64,000 nt of DNA from an uncultured Spartobacteria bacterium (GTDB lineage Bacteria > Verrucomicrobiota > Verrucomicrobiia > Chthoniobacterales > JAATET01), in assembly GCA_937901895.1 (NCBI GenBank), contig CALGTD010000110.1:13445-77444 (forward strand), written 5' to 3'. The notes beneath the pieces were generated by a model. The model was given only the letters and a program-made list of their open reading frames with translations. It ran no database searches and was not told the DNA's origin. How positions within the stretch are numbered: position 1 is the stretch's first letter; each line of letters starts with the position of its first letter. Position numbers and translations under genes: made by a program. Of this stretch, positions 42,486 to 50,989 are shown in pieces.

Positions 42486-43459
42486 GGCTCTTCCTGACGG
42501 GTGCGACCGGCTTCGTCGGGCGCAATCTCCTGCTCGCGGCGCTGGAGGCGGGCCAATATTCCGAAATCGTGGCCGCTGTGCGCGATCGCTCGAAGCTCGA
42601 GCGCCAGCTCGCCGACGAGGGCGTGCATCCTGGCGACCGCCTCCGAACTATTGGTTGGGACGAGGCGCCGCCGGCGGACGTCGACCATGCCGTGCACTGT
42701 GCGGGGGTGCTGTTTGCGCGGGACCGGGAGTCGTATTTCCGGGTGAATGTCGGGGACACACTGCGTCTGCTGGCGCCGATTCGCAATGACGCCCGGGTGC
42801 TGGTGCTGTCTTCACAGAGCGCTGGCGGGCCGACGCCGGTGGGGCGCGAGGCTCGGTCGGCGCAGGATCCCGACACGCCGATCACGTGGTATGGCGAGTC
42901 GAAGCTGGAGATGGAACGACGGCTCCGGAAGGTGCGCCCCGGGGCGATGATCTGGAGGCCGCCAATGATCCTTGGACCCCGCGACCAGGCGACGCTTCCG
43001 CTTTTCAAGATGGCGGCGGGGATTGTGCGACTGAAGCCGGGCCTGCATGTGAAGCGATACAGCTGGATTGGCGTGAACGATCTCGTGCGGGCGATTCTTC
43101 GCGCCCTACAGAGCAACGGTTGGGAGTGCCCATCCGCCATTGCCGCCTGCGCGCCCGGGACGATCACCGACCTCGACCTCCTTTCCGTGGCGGCGGAGCT
43201 GGGCGGCGGCCGGGGAGTCACAGTTCGACTGCCAGGCCCGCTGCTTCGTGTCGCGGCGGCCGCCGTGGATGCGGTGCCGGCATGGCGGGCTGCGGTTCCG
43301 AGTCTGACACGCGACCGGGCGAGGGAAATCGCTCCGCGACGCTGGGTGCTGGACGGCTCGGAATTTCAGCGCCGATTCAGTGCAGGGCCGTTTCAATCGC
43401 TCCGTGAGGTGCTGAAGGAGACGCGCGATTGGTATGTGCGTGCGGGCCTGCTCCCTTGA
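42482..43459 (+). CDS. NAD-dependent epimerase/reductase, candidate ceramide reductase
   Basis: This encodes 325 residues. ATG 42482 overlaps the previous stop (ATGA). It has the extended SDR cofactor loop MRLFLTGATGFVGRNLL, ALVLSSQ-type strand VLVLSSQSAGG and catalytic Tyr137/Lys141 in WYGESKLEME. Substrate-binding IWRPPMILGPRDQATLP follows. In Caulobacter a gene of this family (cerR) reduces the 3-keto group during ceramide formation. Third place in an spt-acyltransferase operon makes the same role likely here; other NAD(P)H-dependent reductases or epimerases cannot be excluded by sequence. Confidence 0.72.
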   Translation: MRLFLTGATGFVGRNLLLAALEAGQYSEIVAAVRDRSKLERQLADEGVHPGDRLRTIGWDEAPPADVDHAVHCAGVLFARDRESYFRVNVGDTLRLLAPIRNDARVLVLSSQSAGGPTPVGREARSAQDPDTPITWYGESKLEMERRLRKVRPGAMIWRPPMILGPRDQATLPLFKMAAGIVRLKPGLHVKRYSWIGVNDLVRAILRALQSNGWECPSAIAACAPGTITDLDLLSVAAELGGGRGVTVRLPGPLLRVAAAAVDAVPAWRAAVPSLTRDRAREIAPRRWVLDGSEFQRRFSAGPFQSLREVLKETRDWYVRAGLLP

Positions 43460-43494
43460 AATGGGCGCGCGGATGCCGTAACACGGGCGACTCG

Positions 43495-44223
43495 ATGATC
43501 ATCCGACGATTTCTCCCTGCGGCGCTTGCCGTGCTCCTGGCCGGCTGCGGAGGCCGGACGATCCAGCAACCCGAGGCCGGACCGCAAAAACTCGTGCGCG
43601 TGGATTGGTTCGGACACCAGTGTTTCCGCATCCGGTCCACGCTCGGGGTGTCGATTCTCACAAATCCGTTCGCACCGGGCACCGTGGACTTTTCCCAGCC
43701 GAAGAACCTGCAGCCCGAGATCGTGCTCGTGACCAACGAGGAGTCGGATACGAACTACATCGACATGGTCGACAGCACGCCGCACATCCTGCGTGGCAGC
43801 GTCGGCGTGGGAACGAACACCGCCCGCGGCATTCGCATCGTGGGAGTTCCGATTTACCGGGATCCGGACAATCCTTCGATCACGGAAGGCATGACCGTCG
43901 CGTATCGATGGACGGTGGACGGGTTGAAGTTTGCGTTCCTTGGAAAGCTCGACCGGCCGTTGACGGATGCCGAGGCGGCGAAGATCGGGCGGGTCGACGT
44001 GTTGTTCCTGCCGGCTGGAGGAACCGACCTGACCACCGCCGGGCGCACGCAGATCCTCGAGCAGCTTCGTCCGCAGGTGATCGTGCCAATGGGCACGGCG
44101 ACGGCGGTCAACCGGATGGCCTCGGGATTCACATCCGTTTACCGGCTCCGCGAACCAGCGGCGCTCCTGTCGCGACAGGCTCTGCCGCCGCAACCCACCG
44201 TGCTGGTCTTCCGCGCCCCGTGA
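43495..44223 (+). CDS. MBL-fold lipoprotein without metal ligands
   Basis: This encodes 242 residues from ATG 43495 with a lipobox (LAVLLAGCGG). The frame follows the UlaG-like metallo-beta-lactamase fold: VRVDWFGHQCFRIRS, then ILTNPFAPG where active members have DP, and VLVTNEESDTNY where they have THxHxDH. Later VLFLPAGG matches PVGG, but VIVPMGT replaces PMH. All the usual metal-binding histidines are gone. The lipobox suggests anchoring in the periplasm or outer membrane, so it probably binds a ligand or partner rather than catalysing hydrolysis. It follows the ceramide genes by 35 nt and precedes purD by 2 nt. Confidence 0.75.
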   Translation: MIIRRFLPAALAVLLAGCGGRTIQQPEAGPQKLVRVDWFGHQCFRIRSTLGVSILTNPFAPGTVDFSQPKNLQPEIVLVTNEESDTNYIDMVDSTPHILRGSVGVGTNTARGIRIVGVPIYRDPDNPSITEGMTVAYRWTVDGLKFAFLGKLDRPLTDAEAAKIGRVDVLFLPAGGTDLTTAGRTQILEQLRPQVIVPMGTATAVNRMASGFTSVYRLREPAALLSRQALPPQPTVLVFRAP

Positions 44224-44225
44224 GT

Positions 44226-45488
44226 ATGAAGGTTCTCGTAGTTGGTTCGGGTGGTCGTGAGCATGCGCTCGCGTGGAAGCTCGCGCAGTCGCCGCGTGTG
44301 GAGAAGGTGTTTTGCGCGCCGGGAAATGCAGGCACGGCGACGGTGGGAACGAATGTGACGATCCCCATCACCGATCACGCGGCGCTGGTTGATTTCGCAA
44401 AGAAGGAAGGCGTCGAACTTGCGGTGATTGGACCCGACGACGCCCTGGCTGCGGGAATTGTCGATGCATTCAACGCCGCGGGACTGCGTGCATTCGGTCC
44501 CACGGCGGAGGCCGCGCAACTCGAATCGTCGAAGATCTATGCGAAGGAATTCATGCGCAGACATGGCATTCCCACCGCCGGCTCGCGTGAATTTTCCGAC
44601 AGTGCGGAGGCGCGCGAATACTGTCTCGATGCCGCCTATCCGCTGGTCGTGAAGGCCGATGGTCTAGCGCTCGGAAAAGGCGTGGTGATTGCCGCGACGC
44701 CGGAGGAGGCGATGCACGCGGTGAGCCAGGCGATGGATGGCGGAGCGTTCGGAGAGGCCGGACGGCGCGTGGTGATCGAGGAGTTTCTCGAAGGCGTGGA
44801 GTGTTCGATTCACGCGTTGGTGTCCGGAGACGCGTATGTGTTGTTTCCCGACTGCCGGGATCACAAGCAGGCGTTCGATGGCGGTGTCGGCCCGAACACA
44901 GGAGGCATGGGAACCATTTCGCCGTCCGGTCCGGTCGATGCGGCGCTCGAAGCGCGAATTCGTTCCGAAATTCTCGATCGCTTCGTTGCGGGAATTGCCG
45001 CGGATGGCCTGGATTTTCGGGGAATGCTGTTCCCCGGCCTGATGTTGACTGCCGACGGACCAAAGGTCCTGGAGTTCAACTGCCGGTGGGGCGATCCCGA
45101 GACACAGGTTCTCGTGCGGCGGTTTGAGAGCGATCTCGTGGATCTCCTGGAGGCAACGATCGACGGAACACTCCGCTCGCAACGGCCCGTGTGGCGGAAG
45201 GAAGCGGCGGTGTGCGTGGTGCTCGCGTCCGGCGGATACCCGGGCTCCTACGAGAAGGGATTTCACATCTCCGGTCTCGAGGAGGCCGGTGCAATGGAGA
45301 ACGTCGTCGTGTTTCACGCCGGCACAGCGCGGACGACCGAAGGAGTTGTCACCAACGGAGGCCGCGTGCTCGGCGTCACTGCACTGGGGAACGATCTACC
45401 CGCCGCCCGTGCGACGGCCTATGCGGCTGCGGATCGAATTGACTTTGCCAAACTGCACCGGCGCGACGACATTGGCGCCACTCCGTGA
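44226..45488 (+). CDS. purD: phosphoribosylamine--glycine ligase
   Basis: This encodes 420 residues from ATG 44226 (MKVLVVGSGGREHALAWKLA), the GARS start. ATP-grasp features are VKADGLALGKGVVIA, VVIEEFLEGVECSIHALVSG, HKQAFDGGVGPNTGGMGTIS and LEFNCRWGDPETQVL. It ligates phosphoribosylamine and glycine in step two of purine synthesis. It is separated from purSQL by 22 kb, so the pathway genes are split. Its stop overlaps the next start (GTGA). Confidence 0.96.
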   Translation: MKVLVVGSGGREHALAWKLAQSPRVEKVFCAPGNAGTATVGTNVTIPITDHAALVDFAKKEGVELAVIGPDDALAAGIVDAFNAAGLRAFGPTAEAAQLESSKIYAKEFMRRHGIPTAGSREFSDSAEAREYCLDAAYPLVVKADGLALGKGVVIAATPEEAMHAVSQAMDGGAFGEAGRRVVIEEFLEGVECSIHALVSGDAYVLFPDCRDHKQAFDGGVGPNTGGMGTISPSGPVDAALEARIRSEILDRFVAGIAADGLDFRGMLFPGLMLTADGPKVLEFNCRWGDPETQVLVRRFESDLVDLLEATIDGTLRSQRPVWRKEAAVCVVLASGGYPGSYEKGFHISGLEEAGAMENVVVFHAGTARTTEGVVTNGGRVLGVTALGNDLPAARATAYAAADRIDFAKLHRRDDIGATP

Positions 45489-46579
45489 GCATCACGCGCA
45501 TTATTCTTCCCACCCTGCTTTTTGCAGGCACTCTTCTTGCGCAGGAGGCTGCACCGCCTGCCGAGGCGGAGCCCGCTCCCGCACCGACGGCCACGCCCGC
45601 GCCGCCTCAACCGAAGACTCCTCGCGAGATTATTGACGGGCTGAGCGACTCCCAGCTCGAGCAGGCGATCGAGAGTCTTCGGGCGAATTTCCTCGATGCG
45701 GGCCGCACCGATGACAAGGAGCTGCGCCGTGCGACGCTCGAAGGACTCATCGCAAGGCTCGCTCCGGGACTGACGATCACCACTGAAGCTCAGGCCGGCG
45801 CGCAGCCTGCCTCGGTCGGGTTTCTTGCAGAGATTCTCGATGATCGCATCGGCTACGTGCGGGTGGGGGCGTTGAATGCCGAGGCGCTTTCGCAGATGGA
45901 CGCCGCCCTGGAAAGCTTCAAGGCGAAGGACCTCCACGCGGTGATCATCGACCTTCGCGGTGCTCCGCCGTCGACCGATTACGAAATGGCCGCTGAGTTC
46001 GCGCGTCGGTTCTGTGCAAAAGGTCGCCTGCTATTCAGCGTGCAGAAGCCGGCGGCGAAGCAGGAGCGAATCCTGACGTCGAATCAGGATCCGGCATTCT
46101 CCGGCATTTTGGTGGTGCTTACCGATGACGCGACGTCCGGAAGTGGCGAGGCCCTGGCAGCGACCCTCCGGAAGAATGCGGACGCGCTGATCGTCGGCGC
46201 CACGACGCGTGGTGAAGCCGTTGAGTTTTCCAACATCGCGCTTGGGGACGGGAAGATTCTTCGCGTCGCGGTGGCTCAGGTGACGTTGCCCGAGAATGGT
46301 CCGTTGTTTCCCGGTGGAGTGAAGCCGGACATTGCCGCGGCTCTTCCTCGCAGTGTGCAGGAGAGGATTTTTTCCGCGAGTCGTGAACAGGGCGTCAGCG
46401 AGTTCGTGTTCGAGACCGAACGCCCCCATCTCAACGAGGCCGCGCTCGTCGCCAACACAAATCCCGAAATCGAGCCCGATACGAATCGGACGCAGAAGGA
46501 GCAGCTCAGGGATACGGTGCTCCAGCGGGCGGTGGATCTTGTCACAGCGATCAGCTTCTACGCCGGTCGCAACCAATAG
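45485..46579 (+). CDS. S41-like (C-terminal processing protease fold) protein, catalytic residues lost
   Basis: This encodes 364 residues. The start is GTG 45485, overlapping the purD stop by 4 nt. A signal peptide (ILPTLLFAGTLLA) and a Pro/Ala/Glu linker come first. The S41 core follows: GYVRVGALNAEALSQMDAAL, HAVIIDLRGAP, and VVLTDDATSGSGEALAATL. In active enzymes the aligned segment is xTASASE with the nucleophilic Ser, and 25 residues on GKG carries the Lys. Here the Ser position is Gly (TSGSGE) and the Lys position is Glu (ATTRGEA). It is probably a binding or scaffold protein. No PDZ domain is evident. Confidence 0.75.
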   Translation: MSITRIILPTLLFAGTLLAQEAAPPAEAEPAPAPTATPAPPQPKTPREIIDGLSDSQLEQAIESLRANFLDAGRTDDKELRRATLEGLIARLAPGLTITTEAQAGAQPASVGFLAEILDDRIGYVRVGALNAEALSQMDAALESFKAKDLHAVIIDLRGAPPSTDYEMAAEFARRFCAKGRLLFSVQKPAAKQERILTSNQDPAFSGILVVLTDDATSGSGEALAATLRKNADALIVGATTRGEAVEFSNIALGDGKILRVAVAQVTLPENGPLFPGGVKPDIAAALPRSVQERIFSASREQGVSEFVFETERPHLNEAALVANTNPEIEPDTNRTQKEQLRDTVLQRAVDLVTAISFYAGRNQ

Positions 46580-46669
46580 GCGCCGTCGCGGTCGCGATCA
46601 TCCGCCATCCGTTGGCTGGCGTCTCCCGTGCAGGTGATCTGACACGAGAGATCGCCGGTGATTGTGGAC

Positions 46670-46692
46670 GCCGGTCGGAATTTCCGACCGGC
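46670..46692. terminator. hairpin between convergent genes
   Basis: GCCGGTCGG at 46670-46678 pairs with CCGACCGGC at 46684-46692, a perfect 9-bp stem with a 5-nt AATTT loop. It lies between the ends of the convergent S41-like gene and RRM gene. There is no clear T-run on either strand, so it is a candidate bidirectional terminator. Confidence 0.55.
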
Positions 46693-46715
46693 CGTGCCTG
46701 TTTGCTGATCGCCGT

Positions 46716-47051
46716 TTAGTAACGACGTCCGCCGCCGCGAAAGTCGCGGTTTCCGCCGCCGCCGCCGAATTTTTTCTTCGGAGGGCCGAACTTCGAGGCT
46801 TCCTCGCGCGGACGGGCTTCGTTGACGGTGAGGTTGCGGCCCTGAAAATCCCTGCCGTTGAGCGCATCGGCCGCCGTGTTCGCCTCGTCGGCGGAACCCA
46901 TGGTGACAAATGCGAACCCGCGGGAGTTGCCGGTCATGCGATCGGTGACAAGTGCTGCGTCCTCGACGGTGCCGAACTGGGAGAAGAGTTCGCGGAGATC
47001 CGCCTCGGTGCTGTTGAACGAGAGGTTGCCGACGTAGAGTCTGGTTGACAT
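46716..47051 (-). CDS. RRM-type RNA-binding protein
   Basis: This encodes 111 residues from ATG 47051 (MSTRLYVGNLSFNSTEADLR). It is one RNA recognition motif with RNP2 LYVGNL and RNP1 RGFAFVTM, followed by a Gly/Arg-rich tail (FGGGGGNRDFRGGGRRY). Such small RRM proteins are common in cyanobacteria and Verrucomicrobiota, where they bind RNA and are often cold-inducible. A 7-bp inverted repeat lies 71-86 nt upstream of the start codon. Confidence 0.93.
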   Translation of the reverse strand: MSTRLYVGNLSFNSTEADLRELFSQFGTVEDAALVTDRMTGNSRGFAFVTMGSADEANTAADALNGRDFQGRNLTVNEARPREEASKFGPPKKKFGGGGGNRDFRGGGRRY

Positions 47052-47121
47052 GTGTTTGTTTGGTTTTCGGAGACCCAGCCGCGGCTTCCAGTGAATCGGA
47101 ATAAGAATCGCCACGACGCTT

Positions 47122-47137
47122 TGCGGCAGTTGCCGCA
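47122..47137. repeat. inverted repeat TGCGGCA-GT-TGCCGCA
   Basis: A perfect 7-bp inverted repeat with a 2-nt centre lies in the 127 nt between the lipase-like gene and the RRM gene, upstream of the RRM start. It is compact enough to be an operator, or a weak terminator for the gene ending at 47179. No T-run follows on the minus strand. Confidence 0.35.
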
Positions 47138-47178
47138 CACTCGAACCTGACAATCGACCTGCGCCCTCTTGGGCTCTG

Positions 47179-49071
47179 CTATGTTTCGGGTGGAAGCGTG
47201 GCACGCTTCCCCGGAATCACAAGCGAATTTCCCGGCGTTGCACGTTTGCCGGCGGAGGGCAGGATGATCCTTCGCTCCGGGAAGAAGTGCGGTCCCATCG
47301 ATTCAACCTCGTCATGCAGAATGCGGCGGATCTCCGCCTCCGTCGCCGGATGGGCCTGCGCGTCGTGTCCCGTGGGAACGATCAGCTCGGACTCTGCGAT
47401 CGCGAGATGCGAGCTGGAATAGGGCACGATGCCATCGGAACTGTGTGGCGAGTCACCGCGCCCGCGGTCGCCGATGATCGAATGAACGCGGACCCCCGGG
47501 GCGAACGGCGCGGTCTCGAGTGCGGCATAGAGAGGCGATTGGGAAGAGAGTGAGTTGATTCCGTTGACCGCCTGCATCTTCGGGAGGTCGCCGTCGAACA
47601 CGTCGCCGATTGCGGAGAAAACCCGCATCTGGAAATTCAGCAGATCCCCGGGAAGCCGCACGAGCCGGCTGCCGAGATGGGCGAACGAGGCGTCCGCCAT
47701 CGCCGTGCCGCGATGCGGCGTTGCAATGAAGATCACCTGCCGCACGCCCGGCACGGGCTTCCAGAACAACCAGCTTCGCAGCTCCGCGCGATCGTCCGCA
47801 CTGAGCTTTACCGAATCGAACGGTCGCCGGGAAATCTGGTTCCAGAGCCGGTCGCCGATGTCGGTGGAAAGAATCCGGGCGATCGTTCCGCCCATGCTGT
47901 ATCCGACGATCGCGAGATTCCTCGATGGCACGGAACGGCCTCCCGGATCGTGTTTCGAGCGGATTTGCGCAATGGCGTCGCGGATCCAGGCCGCCGACTG
48001 CACGACCGGGGCGCCCGTTGGATAATACGCATACCAGAACTGGCAGTGCTCGCGGACCTTCGGGTCGAGCATCGTGCTGGAAACCACGTTCCTCCAGACG
48101 AGCGGAGAGGAGCTGAGTCCATGAATGAAGAGCACCGGAATGCGCTCCGGGTCGAAGGGCTCGGTGAGATACACGCCGGCGCTCGATTCCCAAGCACCCA
48201 TGTTCAGCAAGCCCCGAATGCCGAGCCAGAGATCGTTGATGCCGCTGAATGCAATGGCATATGGCGCGGTGAAGTCGGCGGAGAGGGGCAGGGAGCTGCC
48301 CTCGATCACGGCTGCGGAGGTGCGTGTCGAATCGATGATCTCGAGCACGGCGCGTGTCGGTTCGAAGCGCAGCACGCTTCCGAGGGCGACATAGACGCCG
48401 CGATCCGGGGGCTGAAGGTCCATCTCCGCTTCGCGCGCAGGGGTGCGATCCCGCTCGCCAACCAGTGCCACACCCAGCTCCCCAACGCGTGCGCGATGAC
48501 GGAATCCACGCACGGTGATGCGATCCGCGGGAATCAGCCGGTCGAAATAACGTGCGCCATAACGACGGGGAAAGGTGATTTCCAGCGCGACAGGGCCGGC
48601 AGGGGTGTTCACGACACGCGATTCCCCGGATGCGACGGCCTCCCTGGAGTTGAGGATAAAGGTTTCGACCGCACGGTTGTAGAGGTCGAGCGCATCGCGT
48701 CGTCCGGCGGGCCAGTGGGCAGCCGGCAGCCCCGAGTTTTCCAGACTCCGCCATGCCAGCCAGGCGGCCATCAGCGCGAATCCATCCGAATCCTCGGATC
48801 CGGCGACCGGGGGATTCAGCGCCTGCCGCAGGACGATGTCCGCGGCTGTCTCCAGGCGGTCGGGATTGTTTCCGGCCCAGGTCGCGATCGTGCGGGCCAG
48901 ATCCGCGCCGGAAGGGGAGACAACCCGGGCCTCCGGTCCGACGGCAAAGGACAGGCGTGGCTCCGGCCGGGGTCGGGGCAGCCGCGCGGATTTTGTGACG
49001 ATCGTGGAGCCGCAACCTGCGACGGCGGACGCGAGAGCGATGACAACGAGCCTGGCGAGCAGGCGCCTCAT
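47179..49071 (-). CDS. alpha/beta-hydrolase (lipase-like) lipoprotein
   Basis: This encodes 630 residues from ATG 49071 with a lipobox (ALASAVAGCGS). The C-terminal half is an alpha/beta-hydrolase: VLFIHGLSSSPLVW is the oxyanion-hole loop, Ser in AIVGYSMGGTIARI is the nucleophile, and DGIVPYSS and VPTGHDAQAHP are likely Asp and His. The N-terminal 290 residues are a separate domain of unknown fold. It resembles lipase-like or PGAP1-type esterases. The lipid anchor predicts an envelope location. It overlaps the helicase gene by 4 nt (ATGA), although the functions seem unrelated. Confidence 0.82.
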   Translation of the reverse strand: MRRLLARLVVIALASAVAGCGSTIVTKSARLPRPRPEPRLSFAVGPEARVVSPSGADLARTIATWAGNNPDRLETAADIVLRQALNPPVAGSEDSDGFALMAAWLAWRSLENSGLPAAHWPAGRRDALDLYNRAVETFILNSREAVASGESRVVNTPAGPVALEITFPRRYGARYFDRLIPADRITVRGFRHRARVGELGVALVGERDRTPAREAEMDLQPPDRGVYVALGSVLRFEPTRAVLEIIDSTRTSAAVIEGSSLPLSADFTAPYAIAFSGINDLWLGIRGLLNMGAWESSAGVYLTEPFDPERIPVLFIHGLSSSPLVWRNVVSSTMLDPKVREHCQFWYAYYPTGAPVVQSAAWIRDAIAQIRSKHDPGGRSVPSRNLAIVGYSMGGTIARILSTDIGDRLWNQISRRPFDSVKLSADDRAELRSWLFWKPVPGVRQVIFIATPHRGTAMADASFAHLGSRLVRLPGDLLNFQMRVFSAIGDVFDGDLPKMQAVNGINSLSSQSPLYAALETAPFAPGVRVHSIIGDRGRGDSPHSSDGIVPYSSSHLAIAESELIVPTGHDAQAHPATEAEIRRILHDEVESMGPHFFPERRIILPSAGKRATPGNSLVIPGKRATLPPET

Positions 49072-50324
49072 GGCCGGCGTCGTCGTCCGCGCGAGCGACG
49101 GGGACCTCCGCGGGCGGGGAGATCCCGGGGTTCCGGTTTCCGGTTGCGCTGCTCGCGAGGTCGCGGCTGACCGCGCTCCCTGGGCGCGGGCGATTCCGCG
49201 TCGTAGTCGAATCCTTCCGCCTTCTTGCGGAGGATGCCGCGTCCAATGAAGCGTTCCAGCGAACGCAGCGCGGCGTGGTCCTCCTCGGTGACAAAACTCA
49301 CTGCGTCCCCGATGGCCTGCGCGCGTCCGGTGCGGCCGATGCGATGCACGTAGTCCTCCGCATGCATGGGAAAATCGAAATTCACGACGTGGGAAATATT
49401 GTCCACGTCGATGCCGCGCGCGGCGATGTCGGTGGCGACCAGCACGCGGACCTGTCCATCCTTGAACGCCTTCAACGCCCGCAAACGCTGGTTCTGCGAG
49501 CGGTTTGAGTGAAGGGTCGCGGTCGGAATACCCCGCTGCTCGAGCCGCCGAGCGATGCGATCCGCGCCGTGCTTGGTGCGTGAAAACACGAGCACCATGT
49601 CGAAGGCGGGATCGGCAAGCAGGTGGAGAAGCAGGTCGAGCTTCCGGTGCTTGCGGACCTCGTAGACGAATTGCGCGACGGTTTCGGCGGGATTCGAGCG
49701 GCGGCCGATCTGCACTGTCTTCGGAGAACGCTGGAAATCGTGGGTGAGCTGCTCGATCTCACGGGAAAGCGTTGCCGAGAAGAGCAGCGTCTGGCGGTTG
49801 CGGGGGAGGGTCTTCACGATCCGGCGGATCGACGGAAGAAATCCCATATCCAGCATGCGGTCGGCCTCATCCAGAACGAGAAACTCGAGGCCGGAAAAAT
49901 CGCCGCAGCCCTGGCCCATCAGGTCGAGCAACCGGCCGGGGGTGGCAATCACCAGATCGACACCGGCGCGCAACGCCTGGATCTGGGGACGCTCGCCAAC
50001 GCCGCCGAAGATCGTGGCCACACGAAGCGGAAGGTATTTCGCGTAGGCCCGGACGTTCTCCTCGATCTGGGCGACCAGCTCGCGCGTGGGTGCGAGGACC
50101 AGTGCCCGCGTGCGGGGGGCGGGGGATTTTCTCGCGAGAAGGGTGAGCATCGGCAGCGTGAACGCGGCCGTTTTTCCGGTGCCGGTTTGCGCAATGCCAA
50201 TCACGTCGTGACCTGCGACGACCTCAGGAATGGCTGCCGCCTGGATCGGCGTCGGTTCCGTGTATCCAGCATCGCGGACGGCCTTTGAGACGCGCTCGTC
50301 GAGGCCAAGGGATTTGAAAGGCAT
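49068..50324 (-). CDS. DEAD-box RNA helicase (RhlE-like)
   Basis: This encodes 418 residues from ATG 50324 (MPFKSLGLDERVSKAVRDAG). The motifs occur in order: Q motif PTPIQ, I AQTGTGKT, Ia PTRELVAQI, II DEAD, III SAT, IV VLVFSRTKHGA, V ATDIAARGIDVDNI, VI HRIGRTGRA. The C-terminal tail is short, basic and Arg-rich (RGGPRRSRGRRRR), which is typical of RhlE-type proteins that help ribosome assembly and RNA decay. An upstream frame extends to 50987 but overlaps the heme oxygenase gene in antisense and has no helicase-like content. Confidence 0.95.
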   Translation of the reverse strand: MPFKSLGLDERVSKAVRDAGYTEPTPIQAAAIPEVVAGHDVIGIAQTGTGKTAAFTLPMLTLLARKSPAPRTRALVLAPTRELVAQIEENVRAYAKYLPLRVATIFGGVGERPQIQALRAGVDLVIATPGRLLDLMGQGCGDFSGLEFLVLDEADRMLDMGFLPSIRRIVKTLPRNRQTLLFSATLSREIEQLTHDFQRSPKTVQIGRRSNPAETVAQFVYEVRKHRKLDLLLHLLADPAFDMVLVFSRTKHGADRIARRLEQRGIPTATLHSNRSQNQRLRALKAFKDGQVRVLVATDIAARGIDVDNISHVVNFDFPMHAEDYVHRIGRTGRAQAIGDAVSFVTEEDHAALRSLERFIGRGILRKKAEGFDYDAESPAPRERGQPRPREQRNRKPEPRDLPARGGPRRSRGRRRRP

Positions 50325-50407
50325 GCGCCACCCTGTCGAAATGCGATGAATCGGAAAATCTATTTCTTGTCGTAGCCTGATTGCATCAGGCATGCGATGG
50401 TCGCGAA

Positions 50408-50989
50408 ATGTCGGTATCCCTCCTGGCGCATCTTCGTCGCTCCACCTCCCAGGCTCACGCAGGGATTGAACAGGCGATGGGCATCGAGCAGGTGGTTTCC
50501 TCGCAGACCGCTTACGCGGAGTTGATTCTTCGGATGTTCGGATTTTACGAACCGCTGGAGGCGGCGCTGGCCACGCAGCTTGACGCCCGTGTGTTGTCCG
50601 GGCGGGAGAAGATTCCCTGGCTGCGTGCGGACCTGCATGCCTTGGGGGTTTCCGACGGGGAAATCGCGATGCTCCCGCGATGCAGCGATCTTCCCTCGAT
50701 CGGCTCGAAGGCGGCTGCCTACGGATGTGCCTACGTGGTGGAGGGGGCGACGCGGGGCGGAAGACAGATTTCGAAAATGCTGGAGGGAAGTGCGGTGCCC
50801 GCCAATGCCAGAGCCTTCTTCGCGGGGTATGGCGCGGAGACGGGCGTGCGATGGGGGGAGTTTTGCCGTGAGCTCGATGAATTCGGCTCGAGGCACGGAG
50901 CCGAAGCCGCGGACGAGGCCGTGCGGGCTGCGCTGGAAACCTTCGCAACGATGCGGAACTGGATCTGCAGGTCACCGGTCGCTGCATGA
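50408..50989 (+). CDS. bphO: heme oxygenase (biliverdin-producing)
   Basis: This encodes 193 residues from ATG 50408; a TTG nine codons upstream is less likely. The proximal heme ligand is His17 in STSQAHAGIEQ. The distal helix contains YVVEGATRGGRQI, the flexible Gly-rich element of the family. It opens heme to biliverdin, the chromophore of the bacteriophytochrome encoded next. The stop overlaps the next ATG (ATGA), as expected for a bphO-bphP pair. It is divergent from the helicase gene, with 83 nt between them. Confidence 0.88.
   Translation: MSVSLLAHLRRSTSQAHAGIEQAMGIEQVVSSQTAYAELILRMFGFYEPLEAALATQLDARVLSGREKIPWLRADLHALGVSDGEIAMLPRCSDLPSIGSKAAAYGCAYVVEGATRGGRQISKMLEGSAVPANARAFFAGYGAETGVRWGEFCRELDEFGSRHGAEAADEAVRAALETFATMRNWICRSPVAA

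Noticed and set aside
46670..46692. Considered as a small RNA or riboswitch near the RRM gene
   Set aside because: Only a single hairpin is visible, without conserved riboswitch features; terminator between convergent genes is the simpler reading.
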